Assembly (NCBI RefSeq): GCF_010550245.1
Contig: NZ_JAAGLU010000014.1
Coordinates: 168,154-232,153, forward strand
DNA: 64,000 bases
Direction: 5' to 3'
Source: Streptomyces sp. SID12501
GTDB taxonomy: Bacteria; Actinomycetota; Actinomycetes; Streptomycetales; Streptomycetaceae
Positions 35,371 to 43,974 of the stretch are shown here, piece by piece. The notes beneath the pieces were generated by a model. The model searched no databases. It was given only the letters and a program-made list of their open reading frames with translations, and was not told the DNA's origin. Position 1 is the first letter of the stretch; every line of letters begins with the position of its first letter. Made by a program: the position numbers and the translations under genes.

Positions 35371-35934
35371 ATGAACCTCCGTCTGCTCGCTCTCTCGGGC
35401 GTCGTGGCGCTCACGGTCGCCCTGCCGCTGGCCGTCGCGTCCGCGGGGCCGGTGGGCGACGCGGACCGCGCCGCCCTCCTTTCCCTGACGCCGGAAGAGG
35501 GCCCTCAGGAGGGCCCTGAGGACGGTAAGGCGCGAGAGGCCGCCGATCCTCCCGCCGGTTCACCGCTGCTGCTGGGTCTGGGGCTCGCCACGGCCGCCCG
35601 CTGCGGTCCCGAACTCACCTCCCCCGACGGCATCGAGGCACAGACCTGTGTGCTGTCGCAGGGGGAGGAGACCTGGGCGCGCACCTACTACCGCAACGCC
35701 ACCGGCCGTGCACTCACGTCCGTACTGAGTCTCATGGGGCCCGAGGCCCACACCGTGCAGCTGCGGTGCGCGGTGGGCGCGGAGGACGAGCCGGGGGTGT
35801 GCGAGACGCCCAGGGAGCGCACAGCGGGTGAGCCGGGCGCGTACATGGCGGTAGCGGAGTTCGCGGGAGTGGCCGGGCAGGGACCGCTGTTGCTGCGGTC
35901 GGGGAGCAACTCCGGTGCGCCTGACGGGAGTTGA
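35371..35934 (+). CDS. Secreted protein of unknown function
   Basis: 187 residues. A signal peptide (RLLALSGVVALTVALPLAVA, cleavage near ASAGP) precedes a Pro/Glu/Gly-rich acidic stretch (PEEGPQEGPED) and a ~100-residue domain with four Cys, in ARCGPELTSP, AQTCVLSQGE, QLRCAVGAE and GVCETPRER, probably paired in disulfides. The spacing resembles small secreted actinobacterial domains of unknown function. A terminator follows at 35999. Confidence 0.7.
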   Translation: MNLRLLALSGVVALTVALPLAVASAGPVGDADRAALLSLTPEEGPQEGPEDGKAREAADPPAGSPLLLGLGLATAARCGPELTSPDGIEAQTCVLSQGEETWARTYYRNATGRALTSVLSLMGPEAHTVQLRCAVGAEDEPGVCETPRERTAGEPGAYMAVAEFAGVAGQGPLLLRSGSNSGAPDGS

Positions 35935-35998
35935 CGCGCGGCACGGTTCCGTACAGAACGCCGCGCGGGCCACTGCTGGATCTCCGGGCACAGAAAGA

Positions 35999-36036
35999 CC
36001 CGGTTGCTGGCGACGGGGGATGCACCAGCAACCGGG
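35999..36036 (+). terminator. Terminator hairpin
   Basis: Perfect 12-bp arms CCCGGTTGCTGG / CCAGCAACCGGG with a 14-base loop, 64 bases after the secreted protein gene and between two converging genes, so it can serve both strands. Confidence 0.65.
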
Positions 36037-36166
36037 CTACTGCAACGCTAACAAGAGATCGGCGGTTCGCAAATTCGAACTTGGCTATTCGGACACCGAT
36101 TCCCCTGTTCTCACGGGGAGTTGTGACAGGAGTCACCCGGTCGGAGCGGGCCGATCCGACTGTGCG

Positions 36167-37132
36167 TCAGCTGAGAGTCACCTGTCGGTTGGTCAGGCCG
36201 CCACGGGCGCGGCGCTCTTCCGGGGTGAGCGGGGCCTCCGAGGCCAGGGCGGTGGCGAGACGGTCGGCGAACTCGGCGGCCGGCTTCTCGACGTCCTCCG
36301 CGGTGACGCCGGTCGGCAGGTCCCAGACCGGAACGGTGAGGCCGTGCGCCCGGAAGGAACCCACCAGGCGCGTGCCCTCGCCCAGGCTGGACCGCCCGGC
36401 CGCGTGCAGCCGCGCGAGGGCGTCGAGCAGCTGCTCCTCACCGTGCGGCATCACCCAGCGCAGGTGGTTCTTGTCCGGCGTCTCGCACCAGTACGCGGCG
36501 TCGACGCCCGTCAGCTTCACGGTCGGGATGGCGGCGTCGTTCGCCCGCTCCAGGGAAGCGGTGACGTCCGCCGTGGCGTTCTCCGCGTCCGGGACCCAGA
36601 ACTCGAACCCCGTGTGCACAACTGGCTCGAACGCGCCTTCGGGGTCGAGCAGGTCCTGCAGTCGCGGGCCCTCGGCCGGGGCGCGGCGGCCCTGGACGGG
36701 CGTACCGGGCTCCGCTGCGAGCGCGCGCCGGAGGGTGTCGGCGAGGTCGCGGCTGATGTCGCCGGACGACGTGTCGTTCTGCAGACCGAGCAGGACCGAG
36801 CCGTCGTCGCGGCGCAGGGCGGGCCACGCCATCGGCAGGACCGTCGCAAGTGTGACCGAGGGAACGCCCTCGGGAAGGCCGCCCGCCAGGGTCAGCTCCA
36901 CGGTGGCGGCGGGGACCAGCTCGCGCAGGGCCACCCAGTCGCCCTCGCCGGGCAGGCCCTCGAAGGGCCGGTGCACCAGTTCGGTCACCGCGTGCGCGGC
37001 GGCCCGGCCGTGACAGGCCTTGTAGCGCCGGCCGCTGTTGCAGGGGCAGGGCTCACGGGCGCCGACAACCGGGATCTCCCGGTCGGACAGCTGGGGCCGC
37101 GAGGCCTTCGTCTGGGGTCGCTTCTTGGCCAT
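36167..37132 (-). CDS. DUF5926-family protein with SEC-C zinc motif
   Basis: 321 residues, ATG at 37130-37132 (MAKKRPQTKASR). The N-terminus holds a SEC-C zinc motif, EPCPCNSGRRYKACHG (CxCxnCH), as found at the C-terminus of SecA. The remainder is a conserved actinobacterial domain with no catalytic motif that I can see. Often encoded next to an anti-sigma-like ATPase, as here. Confidence 0.8.
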   Translation of the reverse strand: MAKKRPQTKASRPQLSDREIPVVGAREPCPCNSGRRYKACHGRAAAHAVTELVHRPFEGLPGEGDWVALRELVPAATVELTLAGGLPEGVPSVTLATVLPMAWPALRRDDGSVLLGLQNDTSSGDISRDLADTLRRALAAEPGTPVQGRRAPAEGPRLQDLLDPEGAFEPVVHTGFEFWVPDAENATADVTASLERANDAAIPTVKLTGVDAAYWCETPDKNHLRWVMPHGEEQLLDALARLHAAGRSSLGEGTRLVGSFRAHGLTVPVWDLPTGVTAEDVEKPAAEFADRLATALASEAPLTPEERRARGGLTNRQVTLS

Positions 37133-37207
37133 CGTGGCTGTCTCCCGGTTACGGCTCGTCTCGTACTGGCGCGAGCCTAGCCGCTCGTACGACGGCCGAC
37201 GGGACCC

Positions 37208-37216
37208 TGTGGACAA
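37208..37216. promoter_or_regulatory. Single DnaA box
   Basis: TGTGGACAA is a perfect complement of TTGTCCACA. A one-mismatch copy (TGTGGACAC) sits in the loop of the adjacent hairpin at 37242-37250. Confidence 0.4.
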
Positions 37217-37229
37217 CGGACCGCACACC

Positions 37230-37261
37230 GACGGCCGGACCTGTGGACACGTCCGGCCGTC
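37230..37261 (-). terminator. Terminator hairpin after the anti-sigma-like ATPase gene
   Basis: Perfect 11-bp arms (GACGGCCGGAC / GTCCGGCCGTC) with a 10-base loop, starting 9 bases after the stop of the gene ending at 37271. Confidence 0.65.
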
Positions 37262-37270
37262 CGTATGCCG

Positions 37271-37822
37271 TCAGTCCATGTCGTCGAACGCGTCCGCGAA
37301 GTCCAGCTCGGGTATCGCGGACATCGAGCGCGCCGTGATGCGGGTGGCGAAGTCGGTACGCCGGTGACCCGCGTCCGGGTCGTGGACGTCGTCGTTGACG
37401 ACGACCCACACCGTGACCTCGCCGCGGGTGTCGTCGCGGACACCCCAGTCGTTGGCCAGCGCCGTGATGATGTTCAGCCCACGACCGCCGTGCGCCGTCA
37501 CCGAAGGGGTCGCCGGAACCGGGCGGGTCGGACCGCCGCCGTCCGTCACCTCGACGGTGAGTCTGCCGCCGTTCTCCACGCGCCACGCTGCCCGGACATC
37601 GCCGTCACCGGCCAGGGCCTCGCCCAGTGGCCGACCGTGTTTGCACGCATTGCTCAAGAGTTCGGACAGGATCAACACCGCGTCGTCGATGACCGATTCC
37701 GACACACCGCCCGTGCGCAACTGATCGCGCATCCGGTGCCTTGCTCTCCCCACGCCCGCAGGGCCATGGGGAACGGCCATGCTCGACGACGTGGGCACCT
37801 CCTGTGCCACCACCAACGCCAC
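37271..37822 (-). CDS. Anti-sigma-like ATP-binding protein (HATPase_c)
   Basis: 183 residues from GTG 37820-37822, chosen because AAAGGAGG lies 8 bases upstream; the frame is open further upstream but has no better ribosome-binding site. GHKL boxes: N-box LILSELLSNACKHG, G1 VEVTDGGGPTRP, G2 HGGRGLNIITALAN. As with the gene at 25847, it lacks a phosphoacceptor domain and belongs to the RsbW-like switch proteins. Confidence 0.85.
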   Translation of the reverse strand: MALVVAQEVPTSSSMAVPHGPAGVGRARHRMRDQLRTGGVSESVIDDAVLILSELLSNACKHGRPLGEALAGDGDVRAAWRVENGGRLTVEVTDGGGPTRPVPATPSVTAHGGRGLNIITALANDWGVRDDTRGEVTVWVVVNDDVHDPDAGHRRTDFATRITARSMSAIPELDFADAFDDMD

Positions 37823-38106
37823 CCCCGAGACCTCCTTTGCCCCACGCCACGGTGTGAATGCCCCCTTGGCCTGTACCGGAAACCGTCCCTTCCGCCTTGT
37901 ATGACGCACTCGCGGTGATCGAACACAGAGCGAACGCGCCGGTGCACTCCCTGTAACCGAGTGGCCGGATTTCGACGGTATGGCCGAAGGTGGAGGTTTC
38001 CTCACGGAGACCGTCAGGTCAAGAGTCCTGGCGCGAACCGGGGTCGGAGTCGGGTAAGAGACGGCTCGTGGCCGAGGGGGTTCCGTCGTCGCGGGAGCCT
38101 GGCTGG

Positions 38107-38916
38107 TCAGCGGCCCAGTTGCCGCAGGACCGCGCCCGGGCGGTTGGTGATGATGGCGTCGATGCCGAGGTCCACGCAGAGGTCGACGTCCTCAGGCTCG
38201 TTCACGGTCCAGACGTGCACCTGGTGACCGGCGCGTTTCAGCCGCTCGATGTACGCCGGGTGACTGCGCACGATCCGGATCGAGGGGCCCGCGATCCGCA
38301 CCCCCAGAGGCAGCCGGCCGTCGCGCAGCCGGGGTGAGAGGAACTGGTTCAGATAGACCGTCGGCAGCGTCGGCGAGGCGGCGCGGACCCGGTGCAGCGA
38401 GCGCGCCGAGAAGCTCATGACCCGTACCTGCGAATCGGCCGGGGACGCCGGGGCGTCCAGCCCGAACCGCTTGAGCAGGAACAGGAGCCGCTCCTCGACC
38501 TGGCCCGCCCAGCGCGTGGGGTGCTTGGTCTCGATGGCCAGCTCCACCCGCCGCCCGGCGTCCGCGACGAGTCCGAGCAGCCGCTCCAGGGTGAGTACGG
38601 AGGTGTCCTCGCGGTCCTCCGGGCGGTGCTCCCAGTCGGGGGCCTCGTCGCCGTTCTTCCAGGAACCGAAGTCCAGGGCGGCGAGATCGGCGAGCTCCAG
38701 TGCGGAGACCGCGCCGCGGCCGTTGGACGTACGGTTGACGCGACGGTCGTGGACGCAGACGAGATGGCCGTCCGCGGTCAGCCGTACGTCGCACTCCAGG
38801 GCGTCGGCGCCGGCCTCGATCGCCTTCTTGTAGGCGGCCAGCGTGTGCTCGGGTGCCTCTTCGGAGGCTCCGCGGTGGGCGACGACCTGGATCGGGTGCT
38901 GTCGTGCGTGGGTCAC
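38107..38916 (-). CDS. Glycerophosphodiester phosphodiesterase family protein
   Basis: 269 residues from a GTG. GDPD active-site blocks are present: VAHRGASEEAPEHTLAAY, ALECDVRLTADG with VHDRRVNRTSNG, AIETKHP, and the C-terminal HVWTVNEPEDVDL. Glu/Asp/His residues of the TIM-barrel site are conserved. It is a cytoplasmic form (no signal peptide) that hydrolyses glycerophosphodiesters to glycerol-3-phosphate and an alcohol. Divergent from htrA. Confidence 0.92.
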   Translation of the reverse strand: MTHARQHPIQVVAHRGASEEAPEHTLAAYKKAIEAGADALECDVRLTADGHLVCVHDRRVNRTSNGRGAVSALELADLAALDFGSWKNGDEAPDWEHRPEDREDTSVLTLERLLGLVADAGRRVELAIETKHPTRWAGQVEERLLFLLKRFGLDAPASPADSQVRVMSFSARSLHRVRAASPTLPTVYLNQFLSPRLRDGRLPLGVRIAGPSIRIVRSHPAYIERLKRAGHQVHVWTVNEPEDVDLCVDLGIDAIITNRPGAVLRQLGR

Positions 38917-39114
38917 CGCGTCATGGTGTCACCGTCGGAGGACGGTCGTGACGCGGCGGGCACCCCGCGCGCGTAACAGATACCCATGTTTGTGTGACTT
39001 GTCGGATATAAAGGATCGTCCCGGACCCACAGGCACCGCTTATGGTGCCCTGACGGCCGGTGGTAAAAGCTGACGGCATACAAAAGGACACGCACAGCTG
39101 AAACGTACCGACCG

Positions 39115-39136
39115 CGTACCCGTGTAAACGGGTACG
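39115..39136. promoter_or_regulatory. Dyad upstream of htrA
   Basis: CGTACCCGT / ACGGGTACG, 9-bp perfect arms around a 4-base centre, 68 bases before the htrA GTG. It could be an operator for an envelope-stress regulator or a leader hairpin; the sequence does not decide. Confidence 0.4.
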
Positions 39137-39203
39137 TACATATGTGATCGGACGTGACCAAGTGCGACCGACCAGGACAGCCGTGGATCGAGGAGACAGA
39201 GCT

Positions 39204-40712
39204 GTGAGCACCGAGAACGAGGGCACTGAGGTACCCCCGGCCCCGTCCGCACCTCCCGTGCCGGTGGAATCTCCTGCTGCCTCCCCGCAGGCCACCGCGA
39301 CCGAGGCATCGACGACTCCGCTCCCGCCGGTGCCTTCGAGCGCCCCGGGCGCACCGGAGCCGGAACCGGCGCACGCGGGCCAGGTACCGGCGTACGCGTC
39401 GGCAGGAGCGCCGGAGACAGGACAGGGCGCCGGGTCGGGCCACGAGGCGGGCGCCTGGCCACCGCCCCCGCCGCCGGTGACGCCGTCGTACATGGACGCC
39501 GGCGACAGCGCGGCGTACGCGGACGGCGGAGGCGGAGGCGACACGGGCACGCCCTGGGGCGCCACGTACGACCAGCAGCCGAAACCGAAGTCCGGGCGCG
39601 GCGGGCTGTTCGCGGCCGTGCTGGTGGCCGCGCTGGTCGCGGGCGGTCTGGGCGGCGGCCTCGGCTACACGCTGGCCAAGGACAACGACGACTCCACCAC
39701 GTCGACGACGGTCGCCGCCGCACAGCAGAGCGGCGGCGACCTGAAGCGCGACGCGGGCACGGTCGCGGGCGTGGTCGCCAAGGCACTGCCGAGCACGGTC
39801 ACCATCGAGGCCGAGAGCTCCAGCGGCGAGGGCGGCACCGGTACGGGCTTCGTCTTCGACACCCAGGGCCACATCGTCACCAACAACCACGTCGTCGCGG
39901 ACGCGGTCGACGGCGGCAAGCTGACGGCCACCTTCCCTGACGGCAAGAAGTACGACGCCGAGATCGTCGGCCACGCACAGGGCTACGACGTGGCGGTCAT
40001 CAAGCTCAAGAACGCACCGTCGGACCTCCAGCCGCTCACCCTCGGCGACTCCGACAAGGTGGCCGTCGGCGACTCGACGATCGCGATCGGCGCCCCCTTC
40101 GGCCTCTCCAACACGGTGACCACGGGCATCATCAGCGCCAAGAACCGCCCGGTGGCCTCCAGCGACGGCAGCGCCACCAGCAAGGCGTCGTACATGAGCG
40201 CCCTGCAGACCGACGCGTCGATCAACCCGGGCAACTCCGGCGGCCCGCTGCTCGACGCGGCCGGCAACGTCATCGGCATCAACTCGGCGATCCAGTCCTC
40301 CAGCAGCGGCGGCCTGAGCACCGGCCAGTCCGGCTCGATCGGCCTGGGCTTCGCCATCCCGATCAACCAGGCCAAGTACGTCGCACAGCAGCTGATCAAG
40401 ACCGGCAAGCCGGTCTACGCGAAGATCGGCGCCTCGGTCACCCTGACCGAGGGCACGGGCGGCGCGCAGATCAGCCAGAAGTCGACGGACGCCGCCGACC
40501 CCGTCGAGTCGGGCGGCCCGGCCGCCGCGGCCGGCCTGAAGCCCGGCGACGTCATCACCAAGCTCGACGACCACGTGATCGACAGCGGCCCGACCCTGAT
40601 CGGCGAGATCTGGACCCACAAGCCCGGCGACAAGGTCCAGATCACCTACGAACGCGACGGCAAGTCAAAGACGGTCGAACTGACCCTGGGCTCCCGCGAG
40701 GGCGACAGCTGA
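39204..40712 (+). CDS. HtrA/DegP-type trypsin-like serine protease with PDZ domain
   Basis: 502 residues from GTG 39204, preceded by GAGGAGACAG. A long Pro/Ala-rich cytoplasmic N-terminus (~130 residues) leads to one membrane span GGLFAAVLVAALVAGGLGGG. The protease domain has the triad His (TNNHVVAD), Asp (YDVAVIKL) and Ser (NPGNSGGPLLD). A PDZ domain covers the last ~100 residues (GPAAAAGLKPGDVITKLD). It is a membrane-anchored envelope quality-control protease, typically under a stress-responsive two-component system. Confidence 0.93.
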   Translation: MSTENEGTEVPPAPSAPPVPVESPAASPQATATEASTTPLPPVPSSAPGAPEPEPAHAGQVPAYASAGAPETGQGAGSGHEAGAWPPPPPPVTPSYMDAGDSAAYADGGGGGDTGTPWGATYDQQPKPKSGRGGLFAAVLVAALVAGGLGGGLGYTLAKDNDDSTTSTTVAAAQQSGGDLKRDAGTVAGVVAKALPSTVTIEAESSSGEGGTGTGFVFDTQGHIVTNNHVVADAVDGGKLTATFPDGKKYDAEIVGHAQGYDVAVIKLKNAPSDLQPLTLGDSDKVAVGDSTIAIGAPFGLSNTVTTGIISAKNRPVASSDGSATSKASYMSALQTDASINPGNSGGPLLDAAGNVIGINSAIQSSSSGGLSTGQSGSIGLGFAIPINQAKYVAQQLIKTGKPVYAKIGASVTLTEGTGGAQISQKSTDAADPVESGGPAAAAGLKPGDVITKLDDHVIDSGPTLIGEIWTHKPGDKVQITYERDGKSKTVELTLGSREGDS

Positions 40713-40776
40713 CCCACGCGCCCACGTGAGGACCCGTTACTCTTGTCCCGCGCCGAGCTGATCAGGCCCGGCACGG

Positions 40777-40863
40777 GGAAGCGTGCCCGAGCGGCCTAAG
40801 GGAACGGTCTTGAAAACCGTCGTGGCAGCGATGTCACCGTGAGTTCGAATCTCACCGCTTCCG
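40777..40863 (+). tRNA. tRNA-Ser (anticodon TGA)
   Basis: 87 bases. Acceptor stem GGAAGCG pairs with CGCTTCC, discriminator G. The anticodon arm ACGGTCTTGAAAACCGT has TGA in the loop. A long variable arm (CGTGGCAGCGATGTCACCG) gives the serine class II shape, and the T-loop is GTTCGAATC. CCA is not encoded. The 3' part (40805 onward) is the integration site of the AICE and is duplicated at 54357. Confidence 0.95.
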
Positions 40864-40864
40864 C
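40805..40864 (+). repeat. attL: 60-bp direct repeat, 3' part of tRNA-Ser
   Basis: Identical over 60 bases to 54357-54416. It spans the anticodon arm, variable arm, T arm and acceptor 3' strand of the tRNA. Bases on either side differ (A versus T before, G versus A after), which defines the repeat. Confidence 0.93.
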
Positions 40865-40887
40865 GCAGGTCATATGCGTTGCAGGTC

Positions 40888-40922
40888 AGATGGGGTGTCC
40901 CTCAGTGAGGGACACCCCATCT
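40888..40922. terminator. Terminator hairpin inside the left end of the AICE
   Basis: Perfect dyad of 16-bp arms, starting AGATGGGGTGTCCCTC, with a 3-base loop. It lies 25 bases after the tRNA and about 100 bases beyond the integrase stop, and can terminate transcripts from both. The chromosomal tRNA terminator itself was displaced to 54441. Confidence 0.8.
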
Positions 40923-41021
40923 GCGTTCACCCTGTCTCACCCTGACTCGCCTGTATCCCATCTCTGACCAGCGCGTGCGGCCAACCTGCGGCCAGGATTT
41001 ACGCCCCTCGCTTCCGTTCCC

Positions 41022-42374
41022 CTACTCCGCCAATCCCTTCTCGATCATCGCGTTCATCTTGGCTTCCTCGCCGTCCAGCACCTTGGCGTAGTAGCGCTGG
41101 AGTACGGCCACGCTCTGCCCCGCGCGGCGGGCGGTCTCCGCGAGGCTCACCCCGGAGCGGAGCCAGAACGACACACACGCGTGTCGCAGGTCGTACGGGA
41201 TGGCGGCGAGTGGAGAGGCCACCTGCGCGGCCGTGAACACCTTCCGGCGAGCCTCCTTCCAGGCCGCGCCGTACTCCTGTGAACGGATCGGACCGCCCCG
41301 TACGGCGGTGAAGAGTTGCCCCTCGGGTGTGGTCCCGAATGCGTCTAGGTGAGCGCGCAGCAGGGCGACCAGGACAGGCGGGATGGGCACCGGGCGGACG
41401 GAACGGCGGGCCCGATGCTTCAGTTGCCGCTCCTCGTACGGCTTGCCGTCGTTCGTCCACGCTGAGCCCACCTGTGGCCGGGCGCCGGCGAGCATGAGCC
41501 GTCCCCACCCTGCCTCGGGGAGGTCGCACTGTTCAGCGCTCAGCATCGACACCTCTTCCGGCCGCAGTGCGGCGTAGTAGATGCAGGCGAAGAACGCGAC
41601 CAGGTGAGCCCCGCGCGGGCCCTGCGCACGGACCGCGTCCAGCAGTGCTCGCGCCTGCGCAGGGGTGGCGACGCTGCGCACGTCCAGTTCTTCCACGGTT
41701 TTGGGTGTCTCCCAGTGGACGCGGTGCAGAGGGTTGCCGGGGAGTAGTTCGTGTTCCACGGCCAGACGCAGGCAGTTGCTCAGCACCGCGCGACGGCGCC
41801 GGAACGTGTTCGCGGCGGCGGGCTTGCCGTCCTGACGGCTGGCCAGGTGTTCAAGGACCGTGCGCATGCGCTTGGCGTTGTCCAGGTCGACAACGGCCGG
41901 CGCGTTGCGTTCGACCCACGCCAACGCGGCGGCCTCCGCTTCCGGCGGTTCCTGGTCCTGGCGTCCGGCGTTGAACCCCCATTGGTAGAGCGCGCGGCGC
42001 AAGAGTTCGTCTGCTGGTCGGCCCTTCCCTGTCGAGCAGACGGCCATCGTGGCGATGGTCAGGCTTTCCGCGATGCTCGCTCGGTGCTTCGCCGCAGCGG
42101 TCGGCCACTTCCGCGCGGCGTGCGCGCGGGCATGGGCGTACCAAGTCGTGCGGTTGCGTTCGCGGACCTCCGAGACGGGCAGGCCGGTTTCGGTGTCGAA
42201 CGGCTCGCCCTTGCGGGTCGCGGTGAGTAGTTCGGCACGGCGGGCATCCGCGAGCGTCTTGGTCGCGAACCTCTCTTGGTGTTCCGTTCCGTCCACCTGC
42301 CACCGGAGTTGGAACGGAGCGGCTTTGCTCGGGCGCTTGCGAATGTTCCAAACGCGCACGTCGTAGCTGTGCAT
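41022..42374 (-). CDS. int: Tyrosine-recombinase integrase
   Basis: 450 residues. The N-terminal ~170 residues are the arm/core-binding regions (RWQVDGTEHQERFATKTLADA). The catalytic domain has the first Arg in YYAALRPEEVSML, the His-x-x-Arg region in YDLRHACVSFWLRSGVS, and the nucleophile Tyr in SVAVLQRYYAKVLDG. It lies next to attL and faces it, as in other AICEs, and should recombine the tRNA-Ser attB with attP. The excisionase gene is 62 bases upstream. Confidence 0.95.
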   Translation of the reverse strand: MHSYDVRVWNIRKRPSKAAPFQLRWQVDGTEHQERFATKTLADARRAELLTATRKGEPFDTETGLPVSEVRERNRTTWYAHARAHAARKWPTAAAKHRASIAESLTIATMAVCSTGKGRPADELLRRALYQWGFNAGRQDQEPPEAEAAALAWVERNAPAVVDLDNAKRMRTVLEHLASRQDGKPAAANTFRRRRAVLSNCLRLAVEHELLPGNPLHRVHWETPKTVEELDVRSVATPAQARALLDAVRAQGPRGAHLVAFFACIYYAALRPEEVSMLSAEQCDLPEAGWGRLMLAGARPQVGSAWTNDGKPYEERQLKHRARRSVRPVPIPPVLVALLRAHLDAFGTTPEGQLFTAVRGGPIRSQEYGAAWKEARRKVFTAAQVASPLAAIPYDLRHACVSFWLRSGVSLAETARRAGQSVAVLQRYYAKVLDGEEAKMNAMIEKGLAE

Positions 42375-42391
42375 CGTGCTCCCTCATGGAG

Positions 42392-42421
42392 AAGGGACCC
42401 CGCTGTATGGCGGGGTCCCTT
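42392..42421 (-). terminator. Hairpin between xis and int
   Basis: Perfect 12-bp arms AAGGGACCCCGC / GCGGGGTCCCTT around a 6-base loop, just after the xis stop codon and before int. It may terminate or attenuate readthrough into int, so that int is expressed less than xis. Confidence 0.65.
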
Positions 42422-42436
42422 CGGTTCGGTCAGTGA

Positions 42437-42622
42437 TCAGGCGGCGATCTCGTGCTTGGCCCACCACGCATCCAAGTCGCCCCGGCGGCAACGGATTTGG
42501 CCGTTGGGGAGCTTGATGAGCTTCGGTGCCTTGCCGCGTGCGCGCATCCGGTAGAAGGCGGCGCGGCTCATCTCGATCTCGGAGAGGACTTCGGGGAGTT
42601 TGAGCATCTGGGGGCGGGCCAT
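42437..42622 (-). CDS. xis: Excisionase, MerR-like helix-turn-helix
   Basis: 61 residues: MLKLPEVLSEIEMSRAAFYR is the winged HTH of AlpA/Xis-type excisionases, followed by GQIRCRRGDLDAWW, the conserved wing and final helix. It directs the integrase toward excision. Size and position match Xis of pSAM2-type elements. Confidence 0.9.
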   Translation of the reverse strand: MARPQMLKLPEVLSEIEMSRAAFYRMRARGKAPKLIKLPNGQIRCRRGDLDAWWAKHEIAA

Positions 42623-42685
42623 GGCGAAACTCCTTGGAGAAGTGCCGTGTTGGGGCTCGGGGCCCCCTTCTGAGGGGCGCTACTT

Positions 42686-42877
42686 CCGCTACCGCCGCTA
42701 CCGCGCAGGTCAGAGGCCTGTTGGAGGTAGCGGGAAAGGTAGCGGTAGCGGATGGGTAGCGGCACGGTAGCGGCAACCGGGGGTGGTTGCCGCTACCGTG
42801 TTATCGCAGGTCAGGCCAGGTTTTCGGTGCCCGGTAGCGGAGGTAGCGGACTTTCCGGGGGTGGGGGGCAGTAGCGG
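42686..42877. repeat. Eleven TAGCGG repeats plus long hairpin: candidate replication origin of the AICE
   Basis: The hexamer TAGCGG or its complement occurs about eleven times in 192 bases, most within the octamer GGTAGCGG. At 42763-42800 two copies form a perfect hairpin with 16-bp arms (CACGGTAGCGGCAACC) and a 6-base loop. The last copies run into the 3' end of the DUF3631 gene and encode its PLPPLPG tail. Clustered iterons with a dyad beside replication genes are the usual look of a plasmid-type origin. Confidence 0.6.
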
Positions 42878-43974
42878 CCCCACGCGTCGTGCAGATCGGT
42901 GGCGTAGTAGCCCTTGAGGACGCTCCCGGCGGCCTTGATGTTGCGGGACGCGATCGGCTCGGTGTCGGCCGTCATGTACTCCGCGAGCATCTTGGACAGG
43001 CGCCGGCTGTCGAGCGGCTTGCCGTTGAGATCGGCCCACGGCGCGTCATCGAGCGCGTTGAGCCGGTCGAGGATGGCGATGGTGGGCAGGCGGTCGATGC
43101 CGACCATCACGTGATCACGCAGATCGGTCAGCAGCCGGACCCCGAGACTGCCTTTGTCGTTGGTCTTGGACGCGGTCACCAGCGTCACGCACGCGGCGCG
43201 GGCCCGGTCGGGCCAGTCGCCGCCGGCCGCGTCGGCGATGGCGAGCAGGGGTTCCCACACGTCCGCCGGGCGGTCGCTGACCTCGTCGGGCATGTCGGGC
43301 CAGGCGCCCATGACGAACCCGCGTGCGTGTTCGGCCCATTGGGCGAGCCGGTCACGGAGCTTGTGGCCTTCCGCCTCGTGCAGACGGGCGCGGAAGGGTT
43401 CGATGCGCTCGTTACGGGCCCGTCGGCGCATGCGGATGATGACGGACCGCGTCATGATCGTGTCGGGCAGGTTCCCGAGTCCGGCGACCGCGACTCCGCA
43501 GTACGACGGGAACGCCTGAACGGTCTGGTTGCCGCCGTCCCCGATGCACCGGTAGGTGACCCCGGTACGGCGGTGGCCTGCGTTCAGGAACCCGCGCAGT
43601 TCCTCGTTGTCGCCCGCCTTCGGGCCGAACACGGTGTCGATCTCGTCGAACAGGATCGTGGGCCGCCCGTTCGGTCCGGACACCGACCGGAACAGCGCGG
43701 CGGCGGACGCGTTGACGGCCGTCATCGGCTCCGGCACGAGGGTTTCCACGATCTCCAGGGCCCGCGACTTCCCCGAACCCGGTTCCGGGGACAGGAAGGC
43801 GAGACGCGGGGTGGAGTCGAAGCAGTCCAGCAGGTGCGCGTGCGCGTCCCACAACGCCACGGCGACGTAGGCGGCCTCGTGGGGGAAGACGTTGAAGCGG
43901 CGGTGGAAGGCTTCCACCTCGTTGAGCAGCGCGGCGCCGTCGATGGCGGGCGGGGTGGCGGTCGACTCGGTCAT
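42811..43974 (-). CDS. DUF3631 ATPase/helicase-like replication protein
   Basis: 387 residues. A P-loop ATPase: Walker A SPEPGSGKSRAL, Walker B PTILFDEIDTVFG, sensor region FLNAGHRRTGVTYR. The C-terminal ~100 residues are DUF3631 (ADLNGKPLDSRRLSKMLAEY). In AICEs and actinophages such proteins follow prim-pol and probably act as replicative helicase or loader. It overlaps the upstream small gene by 4 bp and is in one unit with the primase. Confidence 0.85.
   Translation of the reverse strand: MTESTATPPAIDGAALLNEVEAFHRRFNVFPHEAAYVAVALWDAHAHLLDCFDSTPRLAFLSPEPGSGKSRALEIVETLVPEPMTAVNASAAALFRSVSGPNGRPTILFDEIDTVFGPKAGDNEELRGFLNAGHRRTGVTYRCIGDGGNQTVQAFPSYCGVAVAGLGNLPDTIMTRSVIIRMRRRARNERIEPFRARLHEAEGHKLRDRLAQWAEHARGFVMGAWPDMPDEVSDRPADVWEPLLAIADAAGGDWPDRARAACVTLVTASKTNDKGSLGVRLLTDLRDHVMVGIDRLPTIAILDRLNALDDAPWADLNGKPLDSRRLSKMLAEYMTADTEPIASRNIKAAGSVLKGYYATDLHDAWGRYCPPPPESPLPPLPGTENLA

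Noticed and set aside
35480..35530. Small GGGCCCT palindromic repeat in the secreted-protein gene as a mobile repeat.
   Set aside because: It encodes the in-frame EEGPQEGPED repeat and is explained by local codon duplication.
37230..37261. Riboswitch-like structure near the anti-sigma-like gene.
   Set aside because: A simple perfect hairpin after the stop codon is better explained as a terminator; I found no conserved riboswitch core in the window.
42686..42877. CRISPR array in the TAGCGG repeat region or the GGGGAGGC region.
   Set aside because: Repeats are 6-8 bp, occur in both orientations and have no regular spacer length; no cas genes are present. No CRISPR array was found anywhere in the window.
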